A stretch of 64,000 nt of DNA from Pseudanabaena minima. Lineage in GTDB: Bacteria > Cyanobacteriota > Cyanobacteriia > Pseudanabaenales > Pseudanabaenaceae. The notes beneath the pieces were generated by a model, which made no database searches, had not been told where the DNA came from, and saw only the letters and a list, made by a program, of their open reading frames with translations. Below, one piece after another: positions 43,409 to 53,376 of this stretch. Both the position numbers and the translations under genes were made by a program. The stretch spans positions 3,162,001 through 3,226,000 of the forward strand of contig NZ_CP159508.1 in NCBI RefSeq assembly GCF_051131155.1, given 5' to 3'. How positions within the stretch are numbered: position 1 is the stretch's first letter; every line of letters begins with the position of its first letter.

Positions 43409-44194
43409 TTGTTTTTAAATCCTGACAAGGTTGAACTAGAGGAGCGCACCTTAGCACGTTCTACATCAACAGTTCAGGCTTTACCCTTAACTGCAAATGT
43501 TCCGTCTGCGTTTCCCCAATACTTATCGCAATACTTACTTGCCCTCGCTTCCTTAGTGCAGCATTGGCGGGTTTGGTTTGCGGCTCTATTTTTAGTATCC
43601 GTACCCGTCTTTTTTGAAGCTCCCCTTGTGCGCTATGCCCCTTGGTTGAGCTTGATCTGTACAGTCGGTTGGCTGGCGATCGCTAAGCATCTCCAAGCAG
43701 ACCCAAAAACTAAAATATGGGGCAGCTTAGTCTGGGGCTTTAGCCTCACTTGGCTATGTGGCTCCCTCTATTGGGGTTGGTTACGTTGGGAGCCAGCCTA
43801 TCATGTGCCTGTCGAAGCTTTGGCTCTACCTTGGGCTATCTGGGCAACTCGTCAAGATGTTTACCGAGTCGGCGGGTGGTTCTATATTGGCTCATTATTA
43901 GGAACTGCAATTACTGATTTCTATTTCTACATCGCAAATCTTTTTCCAAATTGGAAAGCTTTGATGCAAGTTGAAGCCAATATCAGCCTCGCTCAACCAA
44001 TTTTAAAAAGTGCTTTAGCTCTGGTCGAAACACCTTGGGGTATGACTTGGGCTTGTGCTTTAGCAGCATTACTCTTGATTACAGGTAATCGAGCCATGCG
44101 ATCGCCTGATCTTGGTTATTGGGCTTTTGGTGGTGCGGTGCTAGGTACGATTTTTGTGGATTTGCTATTTTTTAGCGTTGCCATATTGGGATAA
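43409..44194 (+). CDS. DUF3120 family membrane protein
   Basis: A 261-residue membrane protein of a cyanobacterial/plastid family I identify as DUF3120 from VFFEAPLVRYAPWLSLICT, WGLVW-type tryptophan-rich helices and ITDFYFYIANLFPNW. About five to six membrane segments. Function unknown. No ATG is available in the frame; TTG at 43409 is the most upstream start after an in-frame stop. It ends inside a strong terminator whose arm includes its last codons. Confidence 0.7.
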   Translation: MFLNPDKVELEERTLARSTSTVQALPLTANVPSAFPQYLSQYLLALASLVQHWRVWFAALFLVSVPVFFEAPLVRYAPWLSLICTVGWLAIAKHLQADPKTKIWGSLVWGFSLTWLCGSLYWGWLRWEPAYHVPVEALALPWAIWATRQDVYRVGGWFYIGSLLGTAITDFYFYIANLFPNWKALMQVEANISLAQPILKSALALVETPWGMTWACALAALLLITGNRAMRSPDLGYWAFGGAVLGTIFVDLLFFSVAILG

Positions 44195-44235
44195 AAAAAG
44201 GAGTCACTTAGCGACTCCTTTTTTTATCCCAATAT
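44183..44235 (+). terminator. Terminator of the DUF3120 gene
   Basis: 23-bp perfect arms (ATATTGGGATAAAAAAAGG...) with loop ACTTAGC. The left arm carries the last three codons and the stop. Confidence 0.8.
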
Positions 44236-44361
44236 TTTTTGCCAAATAAAAACCCAGCGTTGGTGCGCTGGGTGCAGTCAGTTTAAGGCTTCATTGATAA
44301 GTAGATTACTCGAATAAGTTCTCTTTGCACCTCACGCGATCGGGTGAAAAAAATAAATAAA

Positions 44362-44380
44362 GGCGGCGCTTCGCGCCGCC
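44362..44380. repeat. Decayed GGCGGCGC palindrome
   Basis: Only the GGCGGCGC-TTC-GCGCCGCC core is paired. The right flank TCACTCTATTTGGGTTTT looks like one arm of a family B palindrome, and the left arm is lost. Confidence 0.55.
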
Positions 44381-44425
44381 TCACTCTATTTGGGTTTTGA
44401 TTGAAGTTATGGCAAAGCAATGGCT

Positions 44426-45856
44426 TCAATCAATTGGTAAGGAATCTACTTTTTTAAATTCTCCATTCCAAGGTGCAAAAAATGGCAAAAATAGCATTCC
44501 TGGAAGAGCTAATACCAAGGTAAACAAGAAAAATAACGCCCAACCCTTGCCGTCGCTGCCAACGAGCCAAAGGTTTTGATTGATTGCTGTCCATGAGGGC
44601 ATGTTGCGTTGAATAAATTGGGCTGACTCCCCTGAAAATGGAGAAGCTAATAGATCGCGTCCAACCGCAAATAGACTTGATAGCAAGGCAAATTGAGTTG
44701 CCGAAAAACTAGGATTGCATAACACCATCAGAAATCCCAAGAAACCTGCGGTTCCCAGTCCACCGCAAAAATTCTCGACATTAATCGCAGCAATTAAAAC
44801 ATAATCATTTTTGCCTACTACAGAAATTGCGTAATAGCCAATATTACTAACCGCTTGTAGAATTCCGAAAACCCATAGCGATCGATTGACTCCAATTTTG
44901 CTCAGAATAGCTCCCCCAGTCAAGGTTCCCACAATTGTCGCAACCAGTCCAATACCCTGCCGAACTGTGCCAATCGTGCCATCATCAAACAAAGTTTTTA
45001 AAAAAGGAACTGCCATTTTCCCCACCATCGCATCACTAAACCGATAGAAGATCGTGAATGCGAGAATCAATAAAACTTTCCAAACCCCCAAGCGTTGAAA
45101 AAACTCTTGAAAAGGCTTAACTACAGCTTCATCTAAGGTTGCGGGACGAGCATGAGCCTCTGGTGGTTCAGGAGCAAAGATTGTAGCAATCAGTCCAAGG
45201 CTCATCACAATTGCTAGCAACACATAGACCCAAGCCCAGCCAAATTTACTTAGGCTTAAACCAGTAAATCCGTTATTAAATAGAAACTGTGAAAGCGGTG
45301 ACTTCCAACTTAATCGAGTTGCTAAATTAAAACCCACAAAGCCTGCAAATAGCAGCGCAATTCGATATCCCATTACCCAAATGCCAATCCCCGCGCCCAC
45401 TTCCTGAACTGCTAATACATCAGTCCGATAAGCATCGATCGCAATATCTTGAGTGGCACTAAGAAAGGCAAGCATCAACGCCGCGATCGCCAACATTGGT
45501 AAAGCAGCATTACGGCTAGCCAAATCAAGCTGGTCAATTGTAAACATTTGTAAGGCGATCGCCAAAATAGCAATAATTAAACCGCCCTGTGTTAGTAAAA
45601 TCCAACCCCTGCGCCGCCCTAAAAAAGGTGGTACAAACCGATCAATTAATGGCGACCATAAAAATTTGAGCGAATAGGGTAGTGAAACTAAGCCCAGCCA
45701 ACCGATGGTACTGAGGTCAAACTTAGCCGTAGTAAGCCATGCCCGAAATGCATCATCGGTAAGAGCATAGGGTAGCCCTGACGCAAATCCTAATGATAAA
45801 AGCGCCGCCATTTTGCGACTCTGAAAAACTCGAAAAAATTGGGCGATCGTATTCAT
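44426..45856 (-). CDS. AmpG-like major facilitator transporter
   Basis: A 476-residue MFS protein with twelve predicted helices. The segments SLGFASGLPYALTDDAFRAWL, GWLGLVSLPYSLKFLWSPLIDR and SATQDIAIDAYRTD are characteristic of the AmpG/PAT acetyl-CoA or muropeptide permease branch. It is predicted to import cell-wall recycling products across the inner membrane. Cyanobacterial members are not well tested, so the substrate is inferred. Monocistronic. Confidence 0.85.
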   Translation of the reverse strand: MNTIAQFFRVFQSRKMAALLSLGFASGLPYALTDDAFRAWLTTAKFDLSTIGWLGLVSLPYSLKFLWSPLIDRFVPPFLGRRRGWILLTQGGLIIAILAIALQMFTIDQLDLASRNAALPMLAIAALMLAFLSATQDIAIDAYRTDVLAVQEVGAGIGIWVMGYRIALLFAGFVGFNLATRLSWKSPLSQFLFNNGFTGLSLSKFGWAWVYVLLAIVMSLGLIATIFAPEPPEAHARPATLDEAVVKPFQEFFQRLGVWKVLLILAFTIFYRFSDAMVGKMAVPFLKTLFDDGTIGTVRQGIGLVATIVGTLTGGAILSKIGVNRSLWVFGILQAVSNIGYYAISVVGKNDYVLIAAINVENFCGGLGTAGFLGFLMVLCNPSFSATQFALLSSLFAVGRDLLASPFSGESAQFIQRNMPSWTAINQNLWLVGSDGKGWALFFLFTLVLALPGMLFLPFFAPWNGEFKKVDSLPID

Positions 45857-45927
45857 ACTTGCGGATTAGACTACAATATATATGTAAGCGGAGACGAAAG
45901 TTTCCGTTCACTCCTCACACCACATTC

Positions 45928-46120
45928 CGCCTGAGCTTATGAGCAGCAAGGGCGGTTTCTTATTTTTTGCCTATAAGAGGCAAATTTTGGTGTCGCCTGA
46001 GCTTATACGCATCAGCAGCAAAAATATTTTCTTATTTTTTGCCTATAAGAGGCAAATTTTGGTGTCGCCTGAGCTTATACGCATCAGCAGCAAAAATATT
46101 TTCTTACTTTTTGACTATAT
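45928..46120. repeat. Tandem repeat, 66/72-bp units
   Basis: Three units start CGCCTGAGCTTAT at 45928, 45994 and 46066 (66, 72 and a partial 55 bp). Each contains a small TTTGCCT...AGGCAAA hairpin. Because the unit is a multiple of three, a 93-codon frame (45939-46220) stays open across them, but it looks like a by-product. The 45857-46371 gap holds this array and the 46122 inverted repeat and no convincing gene. Confidence 0.75.
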
Positions 46121-46121
46121 A

Positions 46122-46172
46122 ACCAATTTTGGGGTTGGCTACGCCGAAGGTGCAGCCAACCCCAAAATTGGT
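46122..46172. repeat. 19-bp inverted repeat after the tandem array
   Basis: ACCAATTTTGGGGTTGGCT and its exact complement flank a 13-base loop containing CGCCGAAGG. Confidence 0.65.
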
Positions 46173-46371
46173 CTCATAATATTGCTTCGTAACACTTACA
46201 AAGCTATTGCGCGTAATTAAAAATTGGCAATCGCTGCGAAGAGTTAACTCAATCGTTGAGTGTGTTGCTTAACAATTCTGGTTTTTAGCAAATATGTGAT
46301 TCTAGCTGTTATACTACCTACACATAATTTTTGAAATTAAAAGTTTTTAGTATTTAGGGAGTTAGCAAAGC

Positions 46372-46701
46372 ATGTCATCAGCGATCGCCGTCACAGATGC
46401 TAGCTTTGAGCAGGACGTACTTAAAAGTGACATCCCTGTTCTAGTAGATTTTTGGGCCCCTTGGTGTGGTCCTTGCCGTATGGTTGCGCCTGTAGTGGAA
46501 GAAGTCGCCACACAATATGAGGGCAAAATTAAAGTTTTCAAGCTTAATACCGATGAGAATCCTAGCGTAGCTGGACAGTATGGCATTCGCAGTATTCCCA
46601 CGCTCATGTTATTTAAGGGTGGTCAGCGTGTGGATGTGGTTGTCGGTGCTGTCCCTAAGACAACACTATCAACGACTATCGAAAAGCATTTAGATAGCTA
46701 A
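46372..46701 (+). CDS. trxA: Thioredoxin
   Basis: A 109-residue classical m-type thioredoxin: active site WCGPC (C32, C35), buried D26 in VLVDFWAPW, and cis-proline loop IRSIPTLMLFKGG. It is a cytoplasmic disulfide reductant receiving electrons from ferredoxin- or NADPH-thioredoxin reductase. Own promoter region and terminator. Confidence 0.95.
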   Translation: MSSAIAVTDASFEQDVLKSDIPVLVDFWAPWCGPCRMVAPVVEEVATQYEGKIKVFKLNTDENPSVAGQYGIRSIPTLMLFKGGQRVDVVVGAVPKTTLSTTIEKHLDS

Positions 46702-46717
46702 AGATTTTTCCTTCTCC

Positions 46718-46752
46718 AAAACAAAAGGGGCGCTAAGCGCCCCTTTTGTTTT
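46718..46752 (+). terminator. Terminator after trxA
   Basis: 16-bp perfect arms (AAAACAAAAGGGGCGC) around TAA, with a T-run following. Confidence 0.8.
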
Positions 46753-46779
46753 AGATAGATAAGCACAAAGCGCTATATT

Positions 46780-46894
46780 TATAGCTATCGCCAGTCTTCT
46801 TAGGAAACAAGCCCAAGAAGCAAATAGCGGCGCGAAGCGCCGCTATTTGCTTCTTGGGTTTAGAGTTTTCCTAATGCAAGTGGCGATAGCTATA
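46780..46894. mobile_element. MITE-like element family B, copy 2 (upstream of pyrR)
   Basis: TATAGCTATCGCCA and TGGCGATAGCTATA are 14-bp perfect terminal inverted repeats around a 22-bp perfect palindrome (46812-46858, GAA loop). It ends 36 bp before the preferred pyrR start, so it forms most of the pyrR leader region. Confidence 0.7.
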
Positions 46895-46930
46895 ATTACA
46901 GAACTACCAACTAATTTAACGAAACTAGTA

Positions 46931-47479
46931 GTGCCACAATCCAAGATTGTCGAAATTTTATCTGAGGACGAGTTACGCCGCACGATTAATCGTCTGGCTT
47001 CACAAATTGTCGAAGCTAGTGGAGATCTATCCAATGTCGTCCTACTCGGTGTTTATACTCGTGGTGTGCCGCTAAGTGTGGCGATCGCTAAGCAGATTCA
47101 TACCCTTGAAGGAGTCTTGGTTCCTTCTGGCGCATTAGACATTACTTTTTATCGGGATGATCTTGATAAGATTGGACTGCGGACACCTAGCAAAACAGAG
47201 ATTCCCTTTGACCTCAACGGCAAAACCGTAGTCTTAGTGGACGATGTAATTTATAGTGGTCGGACAATTGGGGCAGCATTAAATGCCATCCATGATTATG
47301 GTCGTCCTAAGGTTGTGAGACTATTAGCCTTAATCGATCGCGGTCATCGTGAGTTACCCATCCATCCTGATTTTGTGGGGAGGACATTGCCGACTTCTAA
47401 GGATGAGCAGGTCAAAGTATTTCTAAGTGCCGCAGGGGATAGTCGCGATGGTGTTGAGTTAATCAAACCTATTGGTTAA
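46931..47479 (+). CDS. pyrR: PyrR, pyr operon attenuator / uracil phosphoribosyltransferase
   Basis: About 182 residues, type I phosphoribosyltransferase fold. The segments VEILSEDELRRTINRLASQI, GVYTRGVPLS, PRPP-loop VVLVDDVIYSGRTIGAAL and LIDRGHRELPI are diagnostic. It can bind pyr mRNA in some bacteria and has UPRTase activity. The open frame extends upstream to a TTG, with an ATG at 46874 inside the family B element. Homologues start close to the conserved KIVEILS, so I use the GTG at 46931. No pyr genes adjoin it. Confidence 0.88.
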   Translation: MPQSKIVEILSEDELRRTINRLASQIVEASGDLSNVVLLGVYTRGVPLSVAIAKQIHTLEGVLVPSGALDITFYRDDLDKIGLRTPSKTEIPFDLNGKTVVLVDDVIYSGRTIGAALNAIHDYGRPKVVRLLALIDRGHRELPIHPDFVGRTLPTSKDEQVKVFLSAAGDSRDGVELIKPIG

Positions 47480-47483
47480 CGTT

Positions 47484-47588
47484 ACAGCCACCTGTAGACA
47501 AATCAAAACCCAAATAATGTGAGGCGGTGCTTCGCGCCGCCTCACATTATTTGGGTTTTATGTCCTGACAAGAATGGCGACAGCTATA
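47484..47588. mobile_element. MITE-like element family B, copy 3 (downstream of pyrR)
   Basis: Decayed ends (ACAGCCACC and GGCGACAGCTATA) surround a 26-bp palindrome (47505-47559) with one mismatch and a TTC loop. It starts four bases after the pyrR stop. Confidence 0.6.
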
Positions 47589-47642
47589 GTTCGATAAGCC
47601 ATTTGCGACGTGCGAAGCACGCCGCAAATGGCTTATCGAACT
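47588..47642. repeat. 26-bp palindrome abutting the family B element
   Basis: Arms AGTTCGATAAGCCATTTGCG... with a single A/C mismatch and a GAA loop. The right end runs into GAACTGACGTTA, also seen at 27921. Confidence 0.65.
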
Positions 47643-47799
47643 GACGTTATATTAATGCCCTATAGGGTGAAGTAAATTTTACAATCAAGAGCTTAATATA
47701 TGTTTACAAGTACAGAAGATAAATAGAAAAACTTCAATAAAGCAAGTTTAGTCCTATTAAACAAAGTTTTTAGCTTTAGAGTAGTTGAGGTAAGGGAAT

Positions 47800-48136
47800 A
47801 TGACCGTTTTAGACCAGTATTTTGAACTTTCAGATCGTGCTAGTGACGATGAACAAGCATTTAACGAGTTGGTAGAGTTGTTTGCCGAGCAAGCTGAAGT
47901 TCATCCATCAGGGGCGCGGAAAGTAGTTGGCAAAGATGAAATCGCCAATCTATATCGCAAGTTTTTTCAGTCCTATTCAGGAATGCAACGAGTTTGGACA
48001 ACCAGAAAGACGGAAAATGGACTAGAAGCCATTTGGGCGATCGCAGGCAAGCGTGATAGTGGTGAACTATTCGCGATGCAGGGCAGACATATTGCCGAAG
48101 TCGATGCCCAAGGCAAAATCTACGCCTTAGAAGTTC

Positions 48137-48156
<20 letters not shown>
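47800..48156 (+). CDS. SnoaL/NTF2-like protein
   Basis: A 118-residue cone-shaped alpha+beta barrel protein of the NTF2-like superfamily (NELVELFAEQAEVHPSGARK, KDEIANLYRKFFQSYSG, GRHIAEVDAQGKI). These are usually small-molecule isomerases or binding proteins; no substrate is evident. It overlaps the folC start by 20 bp, so the two genes are in one operon. Confidence 0.75.
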
Positions 48157-49405
<1,249 letters not shown>

Positions 49406-49442
49406 GGACTTGACGAGAAAAAAGGTGCCACCGAGTTTGTAT

Positions 49443-49488
49443 GGCTTCGACTTCGCTCAGCCAACGTTGGCTGAGCGAAGTCGAAGCC
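49443..49488. repeat. 46-bp perfect palindrome without loop
   Basis: GGCTTCGACTTCGCTCAGCC... is exactly self-complementary across an AACGTT centre (23-bp arms). It lies between convergent folC and the DUF4058 gene and may terminate both. The sequence type (CTTCGACTTCGCTCAGC) recurs in other cyanobacteria. Confidence 0.75.
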
Positions 49489-49516
49489 GTAGATACTTTA
49501 ATTAATCGCAAGTCCC

Positions 49517-49960
49517 TTAGCTTTTCTCAATCAAACTTCTTACCCAAGCTTCATCTTCCATACTTAAAGGTGGTTGTGGTAATTGGGAATAATCAATTGC
49601 GAGGTCATAGCGTCCACTTTTAACTTCCCTAATTTCTAGGTATCTTTCGTTAATTTCCTCTGGTATTGGCAGCAAGATACGGGTTGGTTGCATTGTCGTT
49701 TTTTCAGCTACAGCGATCGCTTGATTGGTTTCGCTATTGCGATCGACGCGACTCAACAAAGCTACGTCAGGAATTCCAATTAGCAGATCATCTCCTGACT
49801 CATCGCTCCAATAGGTACGTTTTTCAATTTCTATGCGATATTCCTGAGAGAGTGTATCCGCAAGGGCATCGGCGATCGCTACAATTAGTCGGCTATGGAC
49901 GGCTGACCATAGTTCGGGATTTTCTAAGTAGGGATTCATTCCCAAGAAAGGAGATGGCAT
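49517..49960 (-). CDS. DUF4058 protein with an internal deletion
   Basis: 147 residues. The N-terminal DUF4058 signature (MPSPFLGMNPYLENPELW, DALADTLSQEYRIEIEKRTY, IPDVALLS) runs to LEIREVKSG. It then jumps directly to the normal C-terminal tail YDLAIDYSQLPQPPLSMEDE. Full-length family members are about 250 residues, so roughly 100 central residues are missing with the frame preserved. It is probably a non-functional or minimal version. Confidence 0.8.
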   Translation of the reverse strand: MPSPFLGMNPYLENPELWSAVHSRLIVAIADALADTLSQEYRIEIEKRTYWSDESGDDLLIGIPDVALLSRVDRNSETNQAIAVAEKTTMQPTRILLPIPEEINERYLEIREVKSGRYDLAIDYSQLPQPPLSMEDEAWVRSLIEKS

Positions 49961-50115
49961 TTTTAGAGATCCTTCTGTAGGTTTGGGCTTATGGAGTAAA
50001 GGGTAGCTCGATATTTAATTTGTTGTTGGTGAAGTCTGTGATGCCTGCGATCGCGCCAAAGGTGGGTGACACGGCAATAAACAAGCAATTTTTCTGGAAC
50101 TTAGAAAGTCTAGTC

Positions 50116-53100
50116 TTAACTTTTCTTTAAAAGTTTCGGAGTGGCATATTCTTTGATTCCTGCTAAGCGAATAGCATTGCAACCTAGTTTAAAAGCAAAC
50201 TCGTAGGATTCTCCTGCACCGATCGCGGCATAAAAACCAACGGCAAACTCAATAGCTGCCCGATCGCCAATTGCTTGATTCATGCCAATTACATATTTGA
50301 TGTTTTGGCGGATTGCTTCGGATTGGGTTTTGCTGTAGCAGGCATTGAGGACAACGCATTCAATGCGATCGCTAAATAAATCAAATAAATCCGCTAGGTC
50401 TTCTCCACCAATTAATTTGAATTGTCCATCGATATCTTCAAATACTAATCCATCTTCATTGGCTCCATGCCCTGAGAAATGGATGATTTGCGGTTTGAAG
50501 TCGAGCATGGCTTGCTGGATATCTCTAGGACGAACAGCTACAGCAGTTTTGATCGGTTCTGTGCCATAACCTGCGAGACGCAAGCGTTCTTTGATGTCGC
50601 GCTCCTCTTCTTGGAGTCTCAAAGAGACTGAATTTTTAGGATTTGCCGCCAGCATGAGAATCGTTTTCATGGGTTTAGTTGCGCTGTTGTTTTTATTTGG
50701 TGGTGATGCTTCAGGTGCAGGGTTTTGACTGAGGTGATTGTTCTGAGTTCCAATATTGTTTCCTGCGGGTTTTACATTTCCAGTAATTACCTGTCCTGTT
50801 TGTTCGTAGAAGTTATAGATGATGTCGCCTCGGCTTTCAGTTTTCTCATTGCGCGATCGCCTATCTTCGATGCTACTAATGTCATCGCCTATGTCGCGAG
50901 GTTTCCGATCGCGATAGGGGTCAATGGAGTCATCGAGTAGGCGGCGAACATTAACATCTTCACCACTTTCATAACACTCAATGGTGGGGCGACGCTGTTC
51001 GGAATATTGATTTAGACGCTTTAAGGTGTAAGTGTATGGCTCAATGAGAGTTTTACATTTATCGCAATTACAGGGTATGAGGGTGTCGTATTCTAGGCGA
51101 TTTTCAAAGCGATCGTGAATTTTTTCAAATTCATTGTTGATGATGGTGAGAAAGTCTCGTTGCCATGAACCACTGAGGCGAATCCGAATTTCGCGATCAT
51201 GGGTGCGTTCGGTGACTTCTGCACGGGTGTTACCACGATTGAGAACTACGCCATATTTCCACACTAAAGCGCGATCGGGATCGGAGACGTTTTCAATTTT
51301 TTGGTGCATTTCCACAATAAAGCGGCTCAAAATCCCTTTGGGCATAAAGATTTTGTATCGATAGCGGAGGATTAGATTTTGGCTAGTATCCCAATCATAA
51401 TTGGGAGGATCTTTTTGGAGGAGGTGAGGGGCGATGTAGTTACCCTTATGGTGGGGGATTTCGTAACAGACTTTAAACTCCTTCATCAATTGCAGAAGTT
51501 CATGGCGCATATTGTTATATTGACTTTCCCGCCAAATATTTCGCAGATCGTCATCACAAAACTGTCCAAGTTCTTTTTTGACCTTTGCATTATCTAAAAT
51601 TTTGTAAATGGCGGCAGTTCCCCAGTTGGGTTTGAGGATAAGGCGATGGCGGAGGATGGGGTCTTTTTGGAAATGGAGACAGATGCCGAGTCGATGCAAA
51701 AAGTCGCTGATATCTAGCATCTCTTGAGGATCGCTAATTTTATGTAATCGACAAATCGATTCGTATTCACTAAGAGCGATATAGTTGCGTCCGTCATTTT
51801 CGAGAGCATAGCGAACATTTAGCCATGAGTTAGGGAAAGGAATGCCATTGGGTAGTAGATCTTCGAGGTTGCGCTGAATGGTTTCTTTGATTTCCGCTAG
51901 TCCGCGATTGTCGGCGAGGTTGATGCTTTGGGGTGTTCTAAGCTGTTCAAACTCGGCGCGGAGTTCGCGGAGGTTGAGGTTGCAGTTACGGTTTTGTTTT
52001 TCGTTTTGAACCAATAGGACGGGGCTATCTTTGCCGAGTAAACGGATTACTTGTAGCCAAAAGTAATGATCGGTGTCTTCTTTGCGGCTGTCGGCAACTA
52101 ATAGATAGAGGGAGCGCTCGGTTAGGAAAAATTGATGAGTTTGGTGATAGATTTCCTGTCCGCCAAAGTCCCAAATATTTACTTTATAGGCTTGCTGATT
52201 GCGTCCTGTAAATTCCCATTGCAAAATATCGATGCCCTGTGTGGAGATGTTCTCTGCTTCAGGTTTAAGTTGATAATCAGCGTCAATCAGTTTGTTAGCA
52301 AGGCTCGTTTTGCCTGAACCACCTTCACCAACTATCAAGATTTTTGCTTCATAGATTTGGGTAGTTTCTTTGGGATCTTGGATGCGGAAATAATAGTCAA
52401 GAATTAGACGTGCAGAAGGGCGATGATCTCCTACTAGTGGAGCTAGAAGATCGCGAGGAATACTAATCGGGTTACCACGCAAATTTAAATATTTCAACTT
52501 GACTAATTGTGTGATCGCGTCAGGTATCGCCGTGATCTGGTTGTCAGCGAGGTAAAGCAAAGTCAGATTTGCTAATTGAGAGATCGCATCGGGGATCTTC
52601 GTGATTTGGTTATCAGAGAGGTAAAGCAAAGTCAGATTTGCTAATTGGGAGATCGCATTGGGTACATCCGTGATTTGGTTGTGAGAGATATCAAGCAAAG
52701 TCAGATTTGCTAATTGGGCGATTGCATCGGGTATCTCCGTGATTTGGTTAACATGAAGGGAAAGCTCAGTCAGATTTGCTAATTGGGTAATTGCGTATGG
52801 AATCACCGTGATTTGGTTGATATTGAGGTCAAGCGTAGTTAGGTTTGCTAATTTGGCGATCGCATCTGGTATCTCTGTGATTTGGTTGTTAGAGATGTCA
52901 AGCGTAGTCAGATTTGCTAATTGGGTGATTGCATCGGGTATCTCTGTGATTTGGTTGCTAGAGATGTCAAGCGTAGTCAGATTTGCTAATTTGGTGATCG
53001 CGTCTGGTATCGCCGTGATTTGGTTGTTATAGAGGTAAAGCGTAGTCAGATTTGCTAATTTGGCGATCGCATCTGGTATCGCCGTGATTTGGTTGTATGG

Positions 53101-53337
53101 AATATGAAGTTCTTTGAGATTGGTTAATTGAAAAATCTCTTGGGGAATAGCAGTTAAACGATTTCCTTTACCTTGATACGTCTTATTGTCCCACTTACCT
53201 AAAATCAACTTTTCCAGACTTTGCAACCGTCCAATTTCGCTAGGTAATCCTTCCAGATCGTTTCCCGACAGATCGAGTTCTGTCCAGCCCTCACGTTCTG
53301 CTTGTGCGATTATTGCCAATAACTCTGCATCAGTCAT
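50116..53337 (-). CDS. LRR-Roc-COR-CHAT protein (Roco family with caspase-like C-terminus)
   Basis: 1073 residues. The N-terminus (15-310) has about a dozen 23-residue leucine-rich repeats (LANLTTLDISSNQITEIPDA type). A Roc GTPase follows, with P-loop GEGGSGKTS near 335 and DFGGQE switch near 390, then a COR dimerisation region (about 510-760). A linker leads to a C-terminal CHAT domain (about 888-1073; KTILMLAANPKNS, catalytic pair HFSGHG near 955 and LNACYS near 997). CHAT proteases share the caspase fold and act as effectors in several bacterial immune systems. The layout suggests a ligand-sensing LRR switch controlling a protease. The target is unknown. Confidence 0.9.
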   Translation of the reverse strand: MTDAELLAIIAQAEREGWTELDLSGNDLEGLPSEIGRLQSLEKLILGKWDNKTYQGKGNRLTAIPQEIFQLTNLKELHIPYNQITAIPDAIAKLANLTTLYLYNNQITAIPDAITKLANLTTLDISSNQITEIPDAITQLANLTTLDISNNQITEIPDAIAKLANLTTLDLNINQITVIPYAITQLANLTELSLHVNQITEIPDAIAQLANLTLLDISHNQITDVPNAISQLANLTLLYLSDNQITKIPDAISQLANLTLLYLADNQITAIPDAITQLVKLKYLNLRGNPISIPRDLLAPLVGDHRPSARLILDYYFRIQDPKETTQIYEAKILIVGEGGSGKTSLANKLIDADYQLKPEAENISTQGIDILQWEFTGRNQQAYKVNIWDFGGQEIYHQTHQFFLTERSLYLLVADSRKEDTDHYFWLQVIRLLGKDSPVLLVQNEKQNRNCNLNLRELRAEFEQLRTPQSINLADNRGLAEIKETIQRNLEDLLPNGIPFPNSWLNVRYALENDGRNYIALSEYESICRLHKISDPQEMLDISDFLHRLGICLHFQKDPILRHRLILKPNWGTAAIYKILDNAKVKKELGQFCDDDLRNIWRESQYNNMRHELLQLMKEFKVCYEIPHHKGNYIAPHLLQKDPPNYDWDTSQNLILRYRYKIFMPKGILSRFIVEMHQKIENVSDPDRALVWKYGVVLNRGNTRAEVTERTHDREIRIRLSGSWQRDFLTIINNEFEKIHDRFENRLEYDTLIPCNCDKCKTLIEPYTYTLKRLNQYSEQRRPTIECYESGEDVNVRRLLDDSIDPYRDRKPRDIGDDISSIEDRRSRNEKTESRGDIIYNFYEQTGQVITGNVKPAGNNIGTQNNHLSQNPAPEASPPNKNNSATKPMKTILMLAANPKNSVSLRLQEEERDIKERLRLAGYGTEPIKTAVAVRPRDIQQAMLDFKPQIIHFSGHGANEDGLVFEDIDGQFKLIGGEDLADLFDLFSDRIECVVLNACYSKTQSEAIRQNIKYVIGMNQAIGDRAAIEFAVGFYAAIGAGESYEFAFKLGCNAIRLAGIKEYATPKLLKKS

Positions 53338-53376
53338 AAATTCAAGGAAAAAGTAGAAAGTAAAAAGGAAAAAATA

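Noticed and set aside
45928..46120. Possible CRISPR array
   Set aside because: The repeats are contiguous with no unique spacers and the unit is 66-72 bp, so it is a tandem repeat.
45939..46220. 93-codon ORF across the tandem repeat as a gene
   Set aside because: It is kept open only because the repeat unit is a multiple of three; there is no family resemblance and the 3' part is a hairpin.
46897..46931. PyrR-binding attenuator in the pyrR leader
   Set aside because: The leader is mostly a family B element and I see no typical anti-antiterminator loop.
52480..53110. Regular 69-bp repeats resembling a CRISPR or minisatellite
   Set aside because: They are the leucine-rich repeat codons of the Roco-CHAT gene on the minus strand.
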